This document shows positions 1 through 6,937 of a stretch of DNA of 64,000 bases, piece by piece (the stretch's first letter is position 1; every line of letters starts with the position of its first letter). A program made the position numbers and the translations under genes. This stretch comes from Candidatus Rhodoferax randersensis (GTDB taxonomy: Bacteria > Pseudomonadota > Gammaproteobacteria > Burkholderiales > Burkholderiaceae_C). A model generated the notes under the pieces. It did no database searches, was not told the DNA's origin, and saw only the letters and a list, made by a program, of their open reading frames with translations. The DNA is taken from positions 254,292 to 318,291 of the forward strand of contig JADKEH010000004.1 in NCBI GenBank assembly GCA_016718155.1. The letters run 5' to 3'.

Positions 1-1
1 C

Positions 2-451
2 TTCGCGGCGCGCGCCGAAACCCCCATGAAGCGCTTCTCCCTGGCGGTGTTTGCGCTGTTCGTGGTGGGCGCCTTGGCTGCCAACTTCCAGCATTTTCTA
101 CAGTACGTGCAGTTCGTGGTGGTGGTGGTCTTCATTCACAACGGGCTGGCGCTAACCACCGGCTATGCGCTGTCGACGCTGGTGGGCCTTAGCGACCGTG
201 ATCGCCGTTCCGTGACCTTCGAGATGGGCATCCAGAACTCGGGACTGGGGCTGATCCTTATCTTCAACCTGTTCAACGGCCTTGGCGGCATGGCCATCAT
301 CACCGCCTGGTGGGGCATCTGGCACATCGTCTCGGGGCTGGCGCTGGCAACTTGGTGGAGCAACGCGCGCCGCGCGCCGCCGCGTCGGTGGGAACCGCGC
401 CATGACGCAGAAGACCGTGCTCGTCACGGGCAGCTCGGGCTATCTGGGTAG
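2..451 (+). CDS. Bile acid:sodium symporter family protein, C-terminal part (5' cut by window edge)
   Basis: This is the end of a polytopic inner-membrane transporter; the frame is already open at base 2, so the start lies outside the window. Several hydrophobic segments are visible, and the motif EMGIQNSGLGL matches the conserved E-x-G-x-Q-N region of the BASS (bile acid/sodium symporter, also arsenite exporter ACR3-like) fold, which moves organic anions with sodium. The hydrophilic, Arg-rich tail overlaps the next gene by 50 bp, so the last 16 codons are read in two frames. It opens a co-directional six-gene unit that runs to 5918. The substrate cannot be told; an organic acid handled by the downstream enzymes is an inference. 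Confidence 0.8.
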   Translation, partial: FAARAETPMKRFSLAVFALFVVGALAANFQHFLQYVQFVVVVVFIHNGLALTTGYALSTLVGLSDRDRRSVTFEMGIQNSGLGLILIFNLFNGLGGMAIITAWWGIWHIVSGLALATWWSNARRAPPRRWEPRHDAEDRARHGQLGLSG

Positions 452-1358
452 CCAGACCGTCGCTGCACTGGCGCAACGGCCCGATCTGAACGTGGTGGCA
501 TTGGATGTCCGCGAGCCTGCCGCGCGCTTGGCCGGCGTGGTGTACGAGGTGGCTGACATTCGTGCGGCTGAAGTCGATGGCATCGTTGCTCGCCATGCGC
601 CGCAGGTCGTGGTGCATCTGGCCAGCATCGTGACGCCAGCCAAGCACAGTAACCGGGCGTTTGAGTATGACGTGGATGTCAACGGCACGAAGAACCTGCT
701 GCAAGCCTGCATCGCGCACGGCGTGCGGCGCGTGATCGTCTCCTCCAGCGGCGCCGCCTATGGCTACTACGCCGACAACCCCGAGTGGCTGGTGGAGACC
801 GACGCGATCCGCGGCAACGACAGCTTTGCCTATGCCTGCCACAAGCGGCTGGTCGAAGAGTTGCTGCAGGACTACCGGGTGAGCCATCCGCAACTGGAGC
901 AGATTGTTTTTCGCATCGGCACGATCCTGGGCCCCACGGTACACAACCAGATCACGGCTCTGTTCGAGAAGCCCAGGCTCATCGCCATTGCTGGTTCGGA
1001 CAGCCCGTTCGTGTTCATTCACGACCAGGACGTGGTGGGCGCGATCGTGCACGGCATTGACTCAAGCGCAGTGGGGATCTTCAATGTGGCCGGCGACGGC
1101 AAATTGACCATCCACGAGATTGCCCAACGCCTGGGCAAGACTTGTCGCGTGATGCCCGCCGGTGTGTTGCGGGCGGGCTTGTGGCTGCTGAAGAAACTCC
1201 ATCTCACGCAGTACGGCCCCGAGCAACTCGATTTCTTGCGCTACCGCCCGGTCTTGCTCAACACCCGGCTGAAGGAAGAGTTCGGCTATACGCCCAAGCT
1301 CAGCTCGGCACAGGTGTTTGAGTTGTACCGCGCCTCACGCCAAGCCACCACGCCATGA
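402..1358 (+). CDS. NAD(P)-dependent epimerase/dehydratase (extended SDR)
   Basis: This is a 318-residue cytoplasmic extended short-chain dehydrogenase. The Rossmann nucleotide-binding motif is at residues 10-16 (GSSGYLG), the substrate-side serines are in VIVSSSGAAYG and the catalytic YxxxK pair is in FAYACHK. I chose the ATG at 402 because it places the glycine motif nine residues from the start; the open frame extends upstream to 282 only inside the symporter gene. The family acts on nucleotide sugars, but related members are 3-beta-hydroxysteroid or hydroxy-ketone dehydrogenases. The neighbours (a second SDR and a PhlG-like hydrolase) favour a non-sugar substrate; that is inference. The stop overlaps the next start. 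Confidence 0.85.
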   Translation: MTQKTVLVTGSSGYLGSQTVAALAQRPDLNVVALDVREPAARLAGVVYEVADIRAAEVDGIVARHAPQVVVHLASIVTPAKHSNRAFEYDVDVNGTKNLLQACIAHGVRRVIVSSSGAAYGYYADNPEWLVETDAIRGNDSFAYACHKRLVEELLQDYRVSHPQLEQIVFRIGTILGPTVHNQITALFEKPRLIAIAGSDSPFVFIHDQDVVGAIVHGIDSSAVGIFNVAGDGKLTIHEIAQRLGKTCRVMPAGVLRAGLWLLKKLHLTQYGPEQLDFLRYRPVLLNTRLKEEFGYTPKLSSAQVFELYRASRQATTP

Positions 1359-2173
1359 TGCGCAGGAGTTTGGTGGGAAAGGTGGTGCTGGTCACTGGCG
1401 CGGCCGGGGGTCTGGGTGCCGCACTGTGCCGCGCATTTTCGGCGGCCGGCGCCCGTGTGGTTGGCATGGACTTGGACCAGGCCAGACTAAGCAGTCTGCT
1501 CGCGCAGCTTCCTGCAGGAACGCTGGCCGTTGGTGGCCCGGAGCATGGCGACATCTCCAATGCACAGGCCTGTCAGCGCGCCATCGCGCAAACCCTGGCC
1601 CACTTTGGCGCGCTGGACGTGCTGGTCAACAACGCTGGCATATCGCATCGCAGCCTGTTGCAGGACACCGACCCTGGCGTGATCCGCCGTGTGATGGAGG
1701 TCAATTTTTTCGGTGCCATGCAGATGACCCATGCCGCGTTGCCGCACCTGCTTGCCGGTCGGGGCGTGGTGGCGGCCATCTCCAGCGTGGCGGGCTACGC
1801 GCCGCTGCTGGGGCGCACTGGCTATTGCGCCGCCAAGCATGCGTTGCATGGGTTCTTTGACACCCTGCGCACCGAAGTTGAAGACCGGGGTGTGCAGGTC
1901 ACCTTGATATGCCCATCCTTCATTGCCACCGGCATTGGTGGCGCCGCGTTGGGCCCAACGGGCGTGTCGGCCACCTCACCCCGGATCACAACTGGAGGTG
2001 AGTCCGACCCGGCTGACGTGGCGCAACGCATTCTGGAGTCGATCGCACGAGGACAGTCGCTGCTGTTGCCGGACCGCACCTCGCGCCTGGCCTGGTGGGT
2101 CAGCAAGCTGGCGCCTGGCTTCTATGCCCGCACCATGAAGCGCCGAGTCAGCGCTGAATTTCACCAGCCTTGA
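1355..2173 (+). CDS. SDR family NAD(P)-dependent oxidoreductase
   Basis: This is a 272-residue classical short-chain dehydrogenase. The cofactor motif is TGAAGGLG (G15, G19, G21), NNAG is at 92-95, and the catalytic Ser143 or Ser144, Tyr157 and Lys161 are in place. The frame starts in ATGA overlap with the preceding epimerase, which implies translational coupling. The C-terminal 60 residues carry a hydrophobic WWVSKLAPGFY stretch resembling the membrane-associated SDRs of lipid or steroid metabolism (DHRS7-like). It presumably oxidises or reduces a hydroxy/keto group of the same substrate as its neighbours; no substrate can be read from the sequence. Confidence 0.88.
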   Translation: MMRRSLVGKVVLVTGAAGGLGAALCRAFSAAGARVVGMDLDQARLSSLLAQLPAGTLAVGGPEHGDISNAQACQRAIAQTLAHFGALDVLVNNAGISHRSLLQDTDPGVIRRVMEVNFFGAMQMTHAALPHLLAGRGVVAAISSVAGYAPLLGRTGYCAAKHALHGFFDTLRTEVEDRGVQVTLICPSFIATGIGGAALGPTGVSATSPRITTGGESDPADVAQRILESIARGQSLLLPDRTSRLAWWVSKLAPGFYARTMKRRVSAEFHQP

Positions 2174-2188
2174 AGAGGAGAATGGTTC

Positions 2189-3982
2189 ATGACAACACGG
2201 ACTTGGTATCGAGTGGCAGCTATGGCACTGGTTGTTCTGGGCGCGGGCCTGTTGACTGGCCAGGCGGGCGCGGTGGTGATTACCGTCAACGATCCTGGTG
2301 GCAAGCCGGTGCCAACCGTCATGGTGAGCCGCCAGCCGGTCAAGGTCGCTGTGGTGGATACGTCGGACAACGGTTACCCGTCAAGCGGCAAGCGTCAGCA
2401 AGCCTACGTTGAGCTGGCACGCTTCACCGATGCAGCCGGGCGCGCCGACATTCCCGCCGCCGATCACCCCTGGAAGGTCCGCCTGCGCAAGCCTGGCTAC
2501 CAGGACCGAACCGTATTGGCGACCGACTTGGGCGGCTCACCGCTGGTGATGACGCCCGAGCGCGAAGTTGCCGCGCTGGCCATGCAGCAGCCGGCCAATG
2601 CCTGGTCGTCCACCATCGACTTTGGCGACGAGAACCTGAAGAAGGAGTTCATGCTGCAGTGCAACTTCTGCCACCAGCAGGGCGGGGCCTTGCTGCGTCG
2701 CGAGCGCTCGGCGGACGAGTGGCGCGCCGCCATCAAGCGCATGGTGCGTTATGGCGCGCGGCTGTCCAGCGAAGGCCAGGAGAAGATTCCGGCCATGCTG
2801 GAGGCGCACTGGAAGAAGGTCCATGCCAATCCCGCGCTGGTGCCGACGGGCACCCCGTGGGACAAGTCCCTGGCCACCGCCACCATCCGCGAATTGCCGA
2901 TTGGGGACGGCATGTCCCAAATGCACGATCTGCTGCTGCACTCCAACGGCATGGTCTACGTCGGTGACAACCTGCAGGATCGCATCTATGAGGTCGATCC
3001 CGCCTCCGGTCACTACACGGTTTACAAGATCCCGCCACAGCCCGGCGACAAGCTCGGCGGCCTGCTGGCGGGGCGGCTGCGGGAGTTTCCCAAGCACGAG
3101 GTCTATCAGGGCATTCACTCGCTGGCGGAGTCGCCCAAAGACCGGCACATCTTCATCACCCCTTCGCACCAGCGCAGGTTGATCGAGTTCGATCCGAAGA
3201 CCAAGGCCTTCATGGTTCACGAGATGGACGGCGGCTTCTATCCGCACACGCTGCGCTTCGATGCCAAGGACCGCGTCTGGTTCACGCTGGCCCTGAGCAA
3301 CCAGGTTGGCATGTTTGACCGCGCCACCCGGCAGTTCACCCGGTACGACCTGCCGTTTCGCAGTGTCATGGAGCGCATCACGGTGAAACTCACACCCTTC
3401 ATTTTCAAGCTGTTGGAGTGGGGCATTCCGGTCGCCAACTACGTCAAGGTTGATCATGTGTCCACCGGCGTGCCCTTGCCCTACGGCATTGACGTCACGC
3501 CCGATGGCAAGGCCTGGATTGCGCGCTTGCACACGGATGAGATCGCCTGCGTAGACCCCGCTACCGGCACGGTGACGATGGTCAAGACACCCTTCAAGGC
3601 GCCGCGGCGGCTGCGCTCGGACCGTGATGGCAACCTGTGGATCGTCGGTTTCAACGAGTCCCAGCTCGTGCGCTACGCGCCCAAGTCGGGCGAATTCACG
3701 CGGTTGGACCTGCCCGTTGCGCCCAAAGGCAGCGATACGCCGTACTCGCTCAATGTAGACCGCGCGCGCCACCAGGTGTGGGTCAATGGCACCAACTCCG
3801 ATTCGGTGTACCGGTACGACATTGCCACACAAGCCTGGTCGGTGTTTCCCATGCAACGCAAGGTGACCTTCACCCGCGACGTGGAGATCTCGCCCAAGGG
3901 CCAGGTCTATGTCAGCAACGCGTCGTTTCCAAGCTGGCACATTGAAGACGCACAGCCCACGCTGATCGAAATCACCCCATGA
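2189..3982 (+). CDS. Secreted haem-binding beta-propeller protein (carboxypeptidase-regulatory-like + CxxCH + Vgb-type propeller)
   Basis: This is a 597-residue exported protein with an unusual domain mix. A signal peptide covers about residues 1-28. A beta-sandwich segment resembling carboxypeptidase regulatory-like domains (GGKPVPTVMVSR ... AAGRADIPAADHPWKVRLRKPGY) follows to about 115. A c-type haem site C158-N-F-C161-H162 sits in a short helical region (150-215). The remainder is repeats such as PYGIDVTPDGKAWIARL and RLRSDRDGNLWIVGF, typical of virginiamycin B lyase/NHL six- or seven-bladed propellers. A strong ribosome site (GAAGAGGAG) precedes the ATG. The fold and the haem site suggest a periplasmic redox enzyme; lyase activity is not assured. 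It overlaps the MFS gene by 4 bp. Confidence 0.85.
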   Translation: MTTRTWYRVAAMALVVLGAGLLTGQAGAVVITVNDPGGKPVPTVMVSRQPVKVAVVDTSDNGYPSSGKRQQAYVELARFTDAAGRADIPAADHPWKVRLRKPGYQDRTVLATDLGGSPLVMTPEREVAALAMQQPANAWSSTIDFGDENLKKEFMLQCNFCHQQGGALLRRERSADEWRAAIKRMVRYGARLSSEGQEKIPAMLEAHWKKVHANPALVPTGTPWDKSLATATIRELPIGDGMSQMHDLLLHSNGMVYVGDNLQDRIYEVDPASGHYTVYKIPPQPGDKLGGLLAGRLREFPKHEVYQGIHSLAESPKDRHIFITPSHQRRLIEFDPKTKAFMVHEMDGGFYPHTLRFDAKDRVWFTLALSNQVGMFDRATRQFTRYDLPFRSVMERITVKLTPFIFKLLEWGIPVANYVKVDHVSTGVPLPYGIDVTPDGKAWIARLHTDEIACVDPATGTVTMVKTPFKAPRRLRSDRDGNLWIVGFNESQLVRYAPKSGEFTRLDLPVAPKGSDTPYSLNVDRARHQVWVNGTNSDSVYRYDIATQAWSVFPMQRKVTFTRDVEISPKGQVYVSNASFPSWHIEDAQPTLIEITP

Positions 3983-5154
3983 TTCGTTTCTACCTGTCCT
4001 GCCTGCTGGCGTTCACCGGTGGGCACATGGTCAACTACGCCGTCATCCTGTACCTGCAGGAGAAGGTGGGGTCTGATCTGTTGTCGGGCATTGGTTTTGG
4101 CTTGTCCTTTGGCAGCGCCATTGTGTTCGGCTGGTTTGCTGGCGTGCTGTGTGATCGTATTTCGCCGGCACGGGTGATCCATGGCGCGCAGGCGCTGTTT
4201 CTGCTGTGTCTGGCGGGCCTGTGGTGGACCGATGTGGGCGCCACGGACCAGTCGCGCGTGGTCTGGACCCTGTTCTCGGCCTTTCTGGGCGGGCTGGCAT
4301 GGTCCTTTGTCGGCCCGGCACGTCTGGCCACGTTGGGGCAAATCGCCCCACGGGACAAGCTCAAGCCGGCCACCATCATTTTCAACCTGCAGGTGCTGCT
4401 GGGCTTTGGCCTGGCGCCACTGGTGATCGGCCTGGTGCGCAGTCGCGCTGGCTGGCCGGCGGTGTTTGCCACCGGCATGGCCCTGTTTGTGGCATCGTCG
4501 CTGCTGCTGCTGGGCATTCGGACCCGGGGCAGCAGCCAACCCAGCCAGGGCATCAGGCGTGAGTTGGGCGAGGGCTTTGCCGCAGTTCGCGCCAACCCCT
4601 TGCTGACGCAACTGATTCTGGCGGCCATATTGGCCTATGCCATGACCGGGCCAATGCAAATCCTGCTGCCCAAGCTGGCGCGCGAGGTACTGGGCCTGTC
4701 CGAGTTGCAACGCGGTGGCTACCTTGGGCTGATGGCGCTGACGCTGATTGCCGGTGGCGTATCGGCCTTGCTGCTGGGCAAGCACTTGCACCATGGCGCC
4801 GCCATTTTCGTCGGCACCCTCACTGCCTGCCTGCTGTTTGCATCGTTGGGTTACTGGAGCAGTGCCGCCGTGTCAGCCACGGTGCTGGGCGGGATGGGGC
4901 TGCTGGGCGGCATGGTGATCAGCTTCGTCATTGCGGGTATTCAAGGTCAGGCGCCAGAGGCCCTGCGAGGGCGCATCATGAGCATCTATTCCATCATTTC
5001 CCAGGTGATTCCGGCTGCATCGGGCGTGGCCGCAGGAGCCTTGGTGCGCGCCACCGGGGTGACCCGCGCCATCTGGATGGCGGGTGTGGGCCTGGCCTTG
5101 CTGGCGGTGTTGGCCGCAACGCTGATGCCGCAGCTGCGTCGCGCCAGGGCCTGA
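3979..5154 (+). CDS. MFS transporter (EntS-like exporter)
   Basis: This is a 391-residue inner-membrane protein with about 12 hydrophobic helices in two halves, separated by a polar loop around residues 175-200 (TRGSSQPSQGIRRELGEGF). That arrangement and the RGRIMSIYS motif in the second half match MFS_3/EntS-type drug or siderophore exporters. It starts in ATGA overlap with the propeller gene. Its place between a secreted haem protein and a PhlG-like enzyme suggests it exports, or less likely imports, the small molecule handled by this unit. The specific substrate is unknown. Confidence 0.85.
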   Translation: MIRFYLSCLLAFTGGHMVNYAVILYLQEKVGSDLLSGIGFGLSFGSAIVFGWFAGVLCDRISPARVIHGAQALFLLCLAGLWWTDVGATDQSRVVWTLFSAFLGGLAWSFVGPARLATLGQIAPRDKLKPATIIFNLQVLLGFGLAPLVIGLVRSRAGWPAVFATGMALFVASSLLLLGIRTRGSSQPSQGIRRELGEGFAAVRANPLLTQLILAAILAYAMTGPMQILLPKLAREVLGLSELQRGGYLGLMALTLIAGGVSALLLGKHLHHGAAIFVGTLTACLLFASLGYWSSAAVSATVLGGMGLLGGMVISFVIAGIQGQAPEALRGRIMSIYSIISQVIPAASGVAAGALVRATGVTRAIWMAGVGLALLAVLAATLMPQLRRARA

Positions 5155-5180
5155 TATCAACGCTTCATAGCAGGACAAGC

Positions 5181-5918
5181 ATGCGCGGAAAAAACTACAC
5201 GCTGGTGATTCTCATGGCCGTCCTGTTGGCGGGCGCTGCGGCTTTGTGGCTCAAGCCGGCCAAAGGACTGTTGCGCGATGCGCCACGCCAGTTGCCCTGG
5301 ACCGTGCCCGACTACCGCAGCGCCAGCGCCGCCCATTCGGTGTTGCCGGATGGCCGCATCAAGATCGAGATCACGCACCTGCCGCTGGGCGGCATTCGTC
5401 CTGAAATGCTGGCCTGGTGGTACCAGAAGCTTCCCATCTCCACGGTTGACATTGGCGGCGTGCGCTACCCCTTCTATCACGTGTTTCACCCCACTGAGCA
5501 CGGCCGCATCCGCGTGGTGGAGCCGGCGCGCGATGGCTCGCCTGGCATGGGTGTGGGTGCGCTGGTCGAGCGCGAAGAATGGTTCGGCCCCTTCGACAGC
5601 AAGGGGGCAGGGCGCATCACGCACTTGTCCGCTGCCGGCATGACCGTGGTGCCCGAAGTGGCGGGCATGCGATTTGGCGAGATTCAGCATAGATTTGAGG
5701 CCACGGCCACCGGCACGCAGTACCGGCTGGTCAGTGTCATCGGCGTGGAGTGGCCGCTGATCGGTGGGGTCGTGAACGGGCTCATTCGCCGCGCCATGTA
5801 CCCAGAGGCCATGCTCAAGGAGTGGGAGCGGCACCAGATTGAAGAGGTCGGCATGCTGCAGCATTTCCTCCCGACGCTGTACAGCAGCCAGCCGCAAGGG
5901 GACCGGTACCGGCTCTGA
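5181..5918 (+). CDS. DAPG hydrolase (PhlG)-family protein, membrane-anchored
   Basis: This 245-residue protein has one N-terminal hydrophobic segment (residues 7-24), so it is exported or membrane-anchored. The body resembles the 2,4-diacetylphloroglucinol hydrolase domain. PEMLAWWYQ at 74-82 and FYHVFHPTEHGR around 98-109 match the family core, and H218-QIE-E222 in a late HxxxE supplies the expected zinc ligands, with acidic residues at E130-E133 as a further candidate ligand. PhlG cleaves an acyl C-C bond of acylphloroglucinols without alpha/beta-hydrolase machinery. Here the N-terminal anchor and short length (PhlG is longer) make this a distant member. It closes the operon, 26 bp after the MFS gene; the substrate is unknown. 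Confidence 0.7.
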   Translation: MRGKNYTLVILMAVLLAGAAALWLKPAKGLLRDAPRQLPWTVPDYRSASAAHSVLPDGRIKIEITHLPLGGIRPEMLAWWYQKLPISTVDIGGVRYPFYHVFHPTEHGRIRVVEPARDGSPGMGVGALVEREEWFGPFDSKGAGRITHLSAAGMTVVPEVAGMRFGEIQHRFEATATGTQYRLVSVIGVEWPLIGGVVNGLIRRAMYPEAMLKEWERHQIEEVGMLQHFLPTLYSSQPQGDRYRL

Positions 5919-6102
5919 GTGACTGAGTGGACTGCATCGGGTAGCCACAGGGTTGCCAGAATACCCGCGTGTCGCTTAAGGGGAGCTCGCCGCGTTGGCG
6001 TTTTTACGTTATGTGTTCGGATTCAGTGAACTAACTGCGCCAGTTCGGCGCGCCCCACATTGGTGGCAAAGTATTCTCGCCCTGTGCGTTTGGCTGGCCG
6101 AC

Positions 6103-6123
6103 GCTCGGTCGGAAAGACCGAGC
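6103..6123. other. Perfect 8-bp stem hairpin upstream of the toxin-antitoxin promoter
   Basis: GCTCGGTC, a five-base loop GGAAA, and GACCGAGC form a perfect inverted repeat just upstream of the toxin-antitoxin promoter. No T-run follows, so it is not a classical terminator for the 402-5918 unit. The remaining bases of the 5919-6128 spacer carry no gene I can support. Confidence 0.5.
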
Positions 6124-6128
6124 TATCG

Positions 6129-6169
6129 TTGGCACAAAGGTAATGAGTTTGTATATACTTCAACATTAC
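6129..6169 (+). promoter_or_regulatory. Promoter with overlapping palindromic operator for the antitoxin-toxin pair
   Basis: TTGGCA (6129-6134) and TATATA (6152-6157) are separated by 17 bases, a good sigma-70 arrangement. The -10 box lies inside an imperfect 30-bp dyad (6140-6169): GTAATG at one end, CATTAC at the other, and GTATATAC (6151-6158) exactly at the centre, so 20 of 30 positions pair about one axis. Ribbon-helix-helix antitoxins normally bind such sites to repress their own operon. The motif is read directly; the binding is inferred. Confidence 0.65.
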
Positions 6170-6195
6170 GTTTTGTGAAAATGAGAGGTGATCTC

Positions 6196-6474
6196 ATGTC
6201 GAAGGAAGCCGTTTTTACGATGAAACTGGAGCCCGAACTGCGCGCCGAGTTCATGGCCGAGGCCGAGGCCGCTCACCGACCGGCGTCCCAGGTGCTCCGC
6301 GAATTAATGCGCGACTTTGTCGCTCGCCAGCGCGAGGCGCGGGACTATGACCAGTTTCTGCGCAACAAGGTGGAAGCTGCCCGATCTTCGACGGGCGCTG
6401 GCCAGGGACGGCCGAATGAAGAGATTGAAGCCGAGTTTGCAGCGCGCCGTGCCAGCGTTCTGACCCAGGTGTGA
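6196..6474 (+). CDS. Ribbon-helix-helix antitoxin of a ParE/RelE-type module
   Basis: This is a 92-residue small protein. Residues 6-42 (VFTMKLEPELRAEFMAEAEA ... ASQVLRELMRDFV) match the beta-alpha-alpha RHH DNA-binding fold. The charged C-terminal half is expected to wrap and neutralise the toxin. I start at the ATG at 6196 because AGAGGTGAT lies just upstream and the RHH strand then begins at residue 6; a longer frame to 5995 has no family support. It overlaps the toxin start (GTGA) and follows a palindromic promoter, as expected for autoregulation. The protein acts in the cytoplasm. Confidence 0.85.
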   Translation: MSKEAVFTMKLEPELRAEFMAEAEAAHRPASQVLRELMRDFVARQREARDYDQFLRNKVEAARSSTGAGQGRPNEEIEAEFAARRASVLTQV

Positions 6475-6755
6475 GAGTCTTCTGGGCACCTCAGGCGCAG
6501 CAAGACCGATCGGACATTTGGGATTACATCGCGGCCGACAACCCACGTGCTGCGGTCAGGATGGATGAACTATTCAGCGAGGCAGCCGCCAGGCTGGTGG
6601 AGCATCCCAAGCTTGGCCGCGCAGGGAGGATCGCTGGCACACGCGAGCTGATACCTCACGAAAGCTATCGGCTGGTATACGAGATTGAGCGCGAAACGGT
6701 TTGGATACTGGCTTTGGTGCACACGGCCAGGCAGTGGCTACCCGGCCGCAGATGA
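6471..6755 (+). CDS. ParE/RelE-family toxin
   Basis: This 94-residue protein starts with GTG inside the antitoxin stop, so the two are coupled. The pattern WAPQAQQDRSDIWDYIA ... NPRAA ... ARLVEHPKLGRAGRIAGTREL ... YRLVYEIERETVWILALVHTARQW is diagnostic of the ParE branch of the RelE superfamily (plasmid stabilisation toxins). ParE proteins usually poison DNA gyrase, whereas RelE cuts mRNA; the conserved GR...GTREL and YRLVYEI blocks favour ParE. Full family length suggests it is intact. It sits in the accessory part of the window next to degraded sequence, consistent with mobility. Confidence 0.88.
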   Translation: MRVFWAPQAQQDRSDIWDYIAADNPRAAVRMDELFSEAAARLVEHPKLGRAGRIAGTRELIPHESYRLVYEIERETVWILALVHTARQWLPGRR

Positions 6756-6936
6756 GGGCGAAACGAGGCAGGATCGTTCGGGGCTTGATGGCAGGAAACG
6801 GGCCAAGGGCCGCCCCGATCCCAGCAGGGCCAATGTCGAAGGCTCGGGCAAGCCGACTGGGGCTGCCGTAGTAATCGCGCTCACGGCCGTAAATATCGGC
6901 GCCAACGGTCGGCCACTCATGGCGCCTTCAACGGTC
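6756..6936 (-). pseudogene. Possible decayed 3' end of a beta-helix or PEP-CTERM protein
   Basis: On the minus strand, downstream of the pectate-lyase-like stop, one frame reads DIYGRERDYYGSP followed by ARAFDIGPAGI, like the closing DxxGxxR...FDIGAYE of right-handed beta-helix proteins. The overlapping frame reads LPEPSTLALLG, identical to the start of PEP-CTERM sorting signals; continuing it after a one-base shift gives IGAALG, also PEP-CTERM-like. Neither frame has a proper start or full domain. I read it as a frameshifted remnant; chance similarity in GC-rich sequence is possible. Confidence 0.35.
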
Positions 6937-6937
6937 G

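Noticed and set aside
2537..3940. 467-residue minus-strand open frame across the haem-propeller gene
   Set aside because: It is antisense to a well-supported gene with signal peptide and haem motif, has no recognisable domain, and high GC makes long stop-free antisense frames common.
5995..6195. Longer antitoxin reading frame upstream of 6196
   Set aside because: The frame is open but crosses the promoter and palindrome; the ribosome site and the RHH domain support the ATG at 6196.
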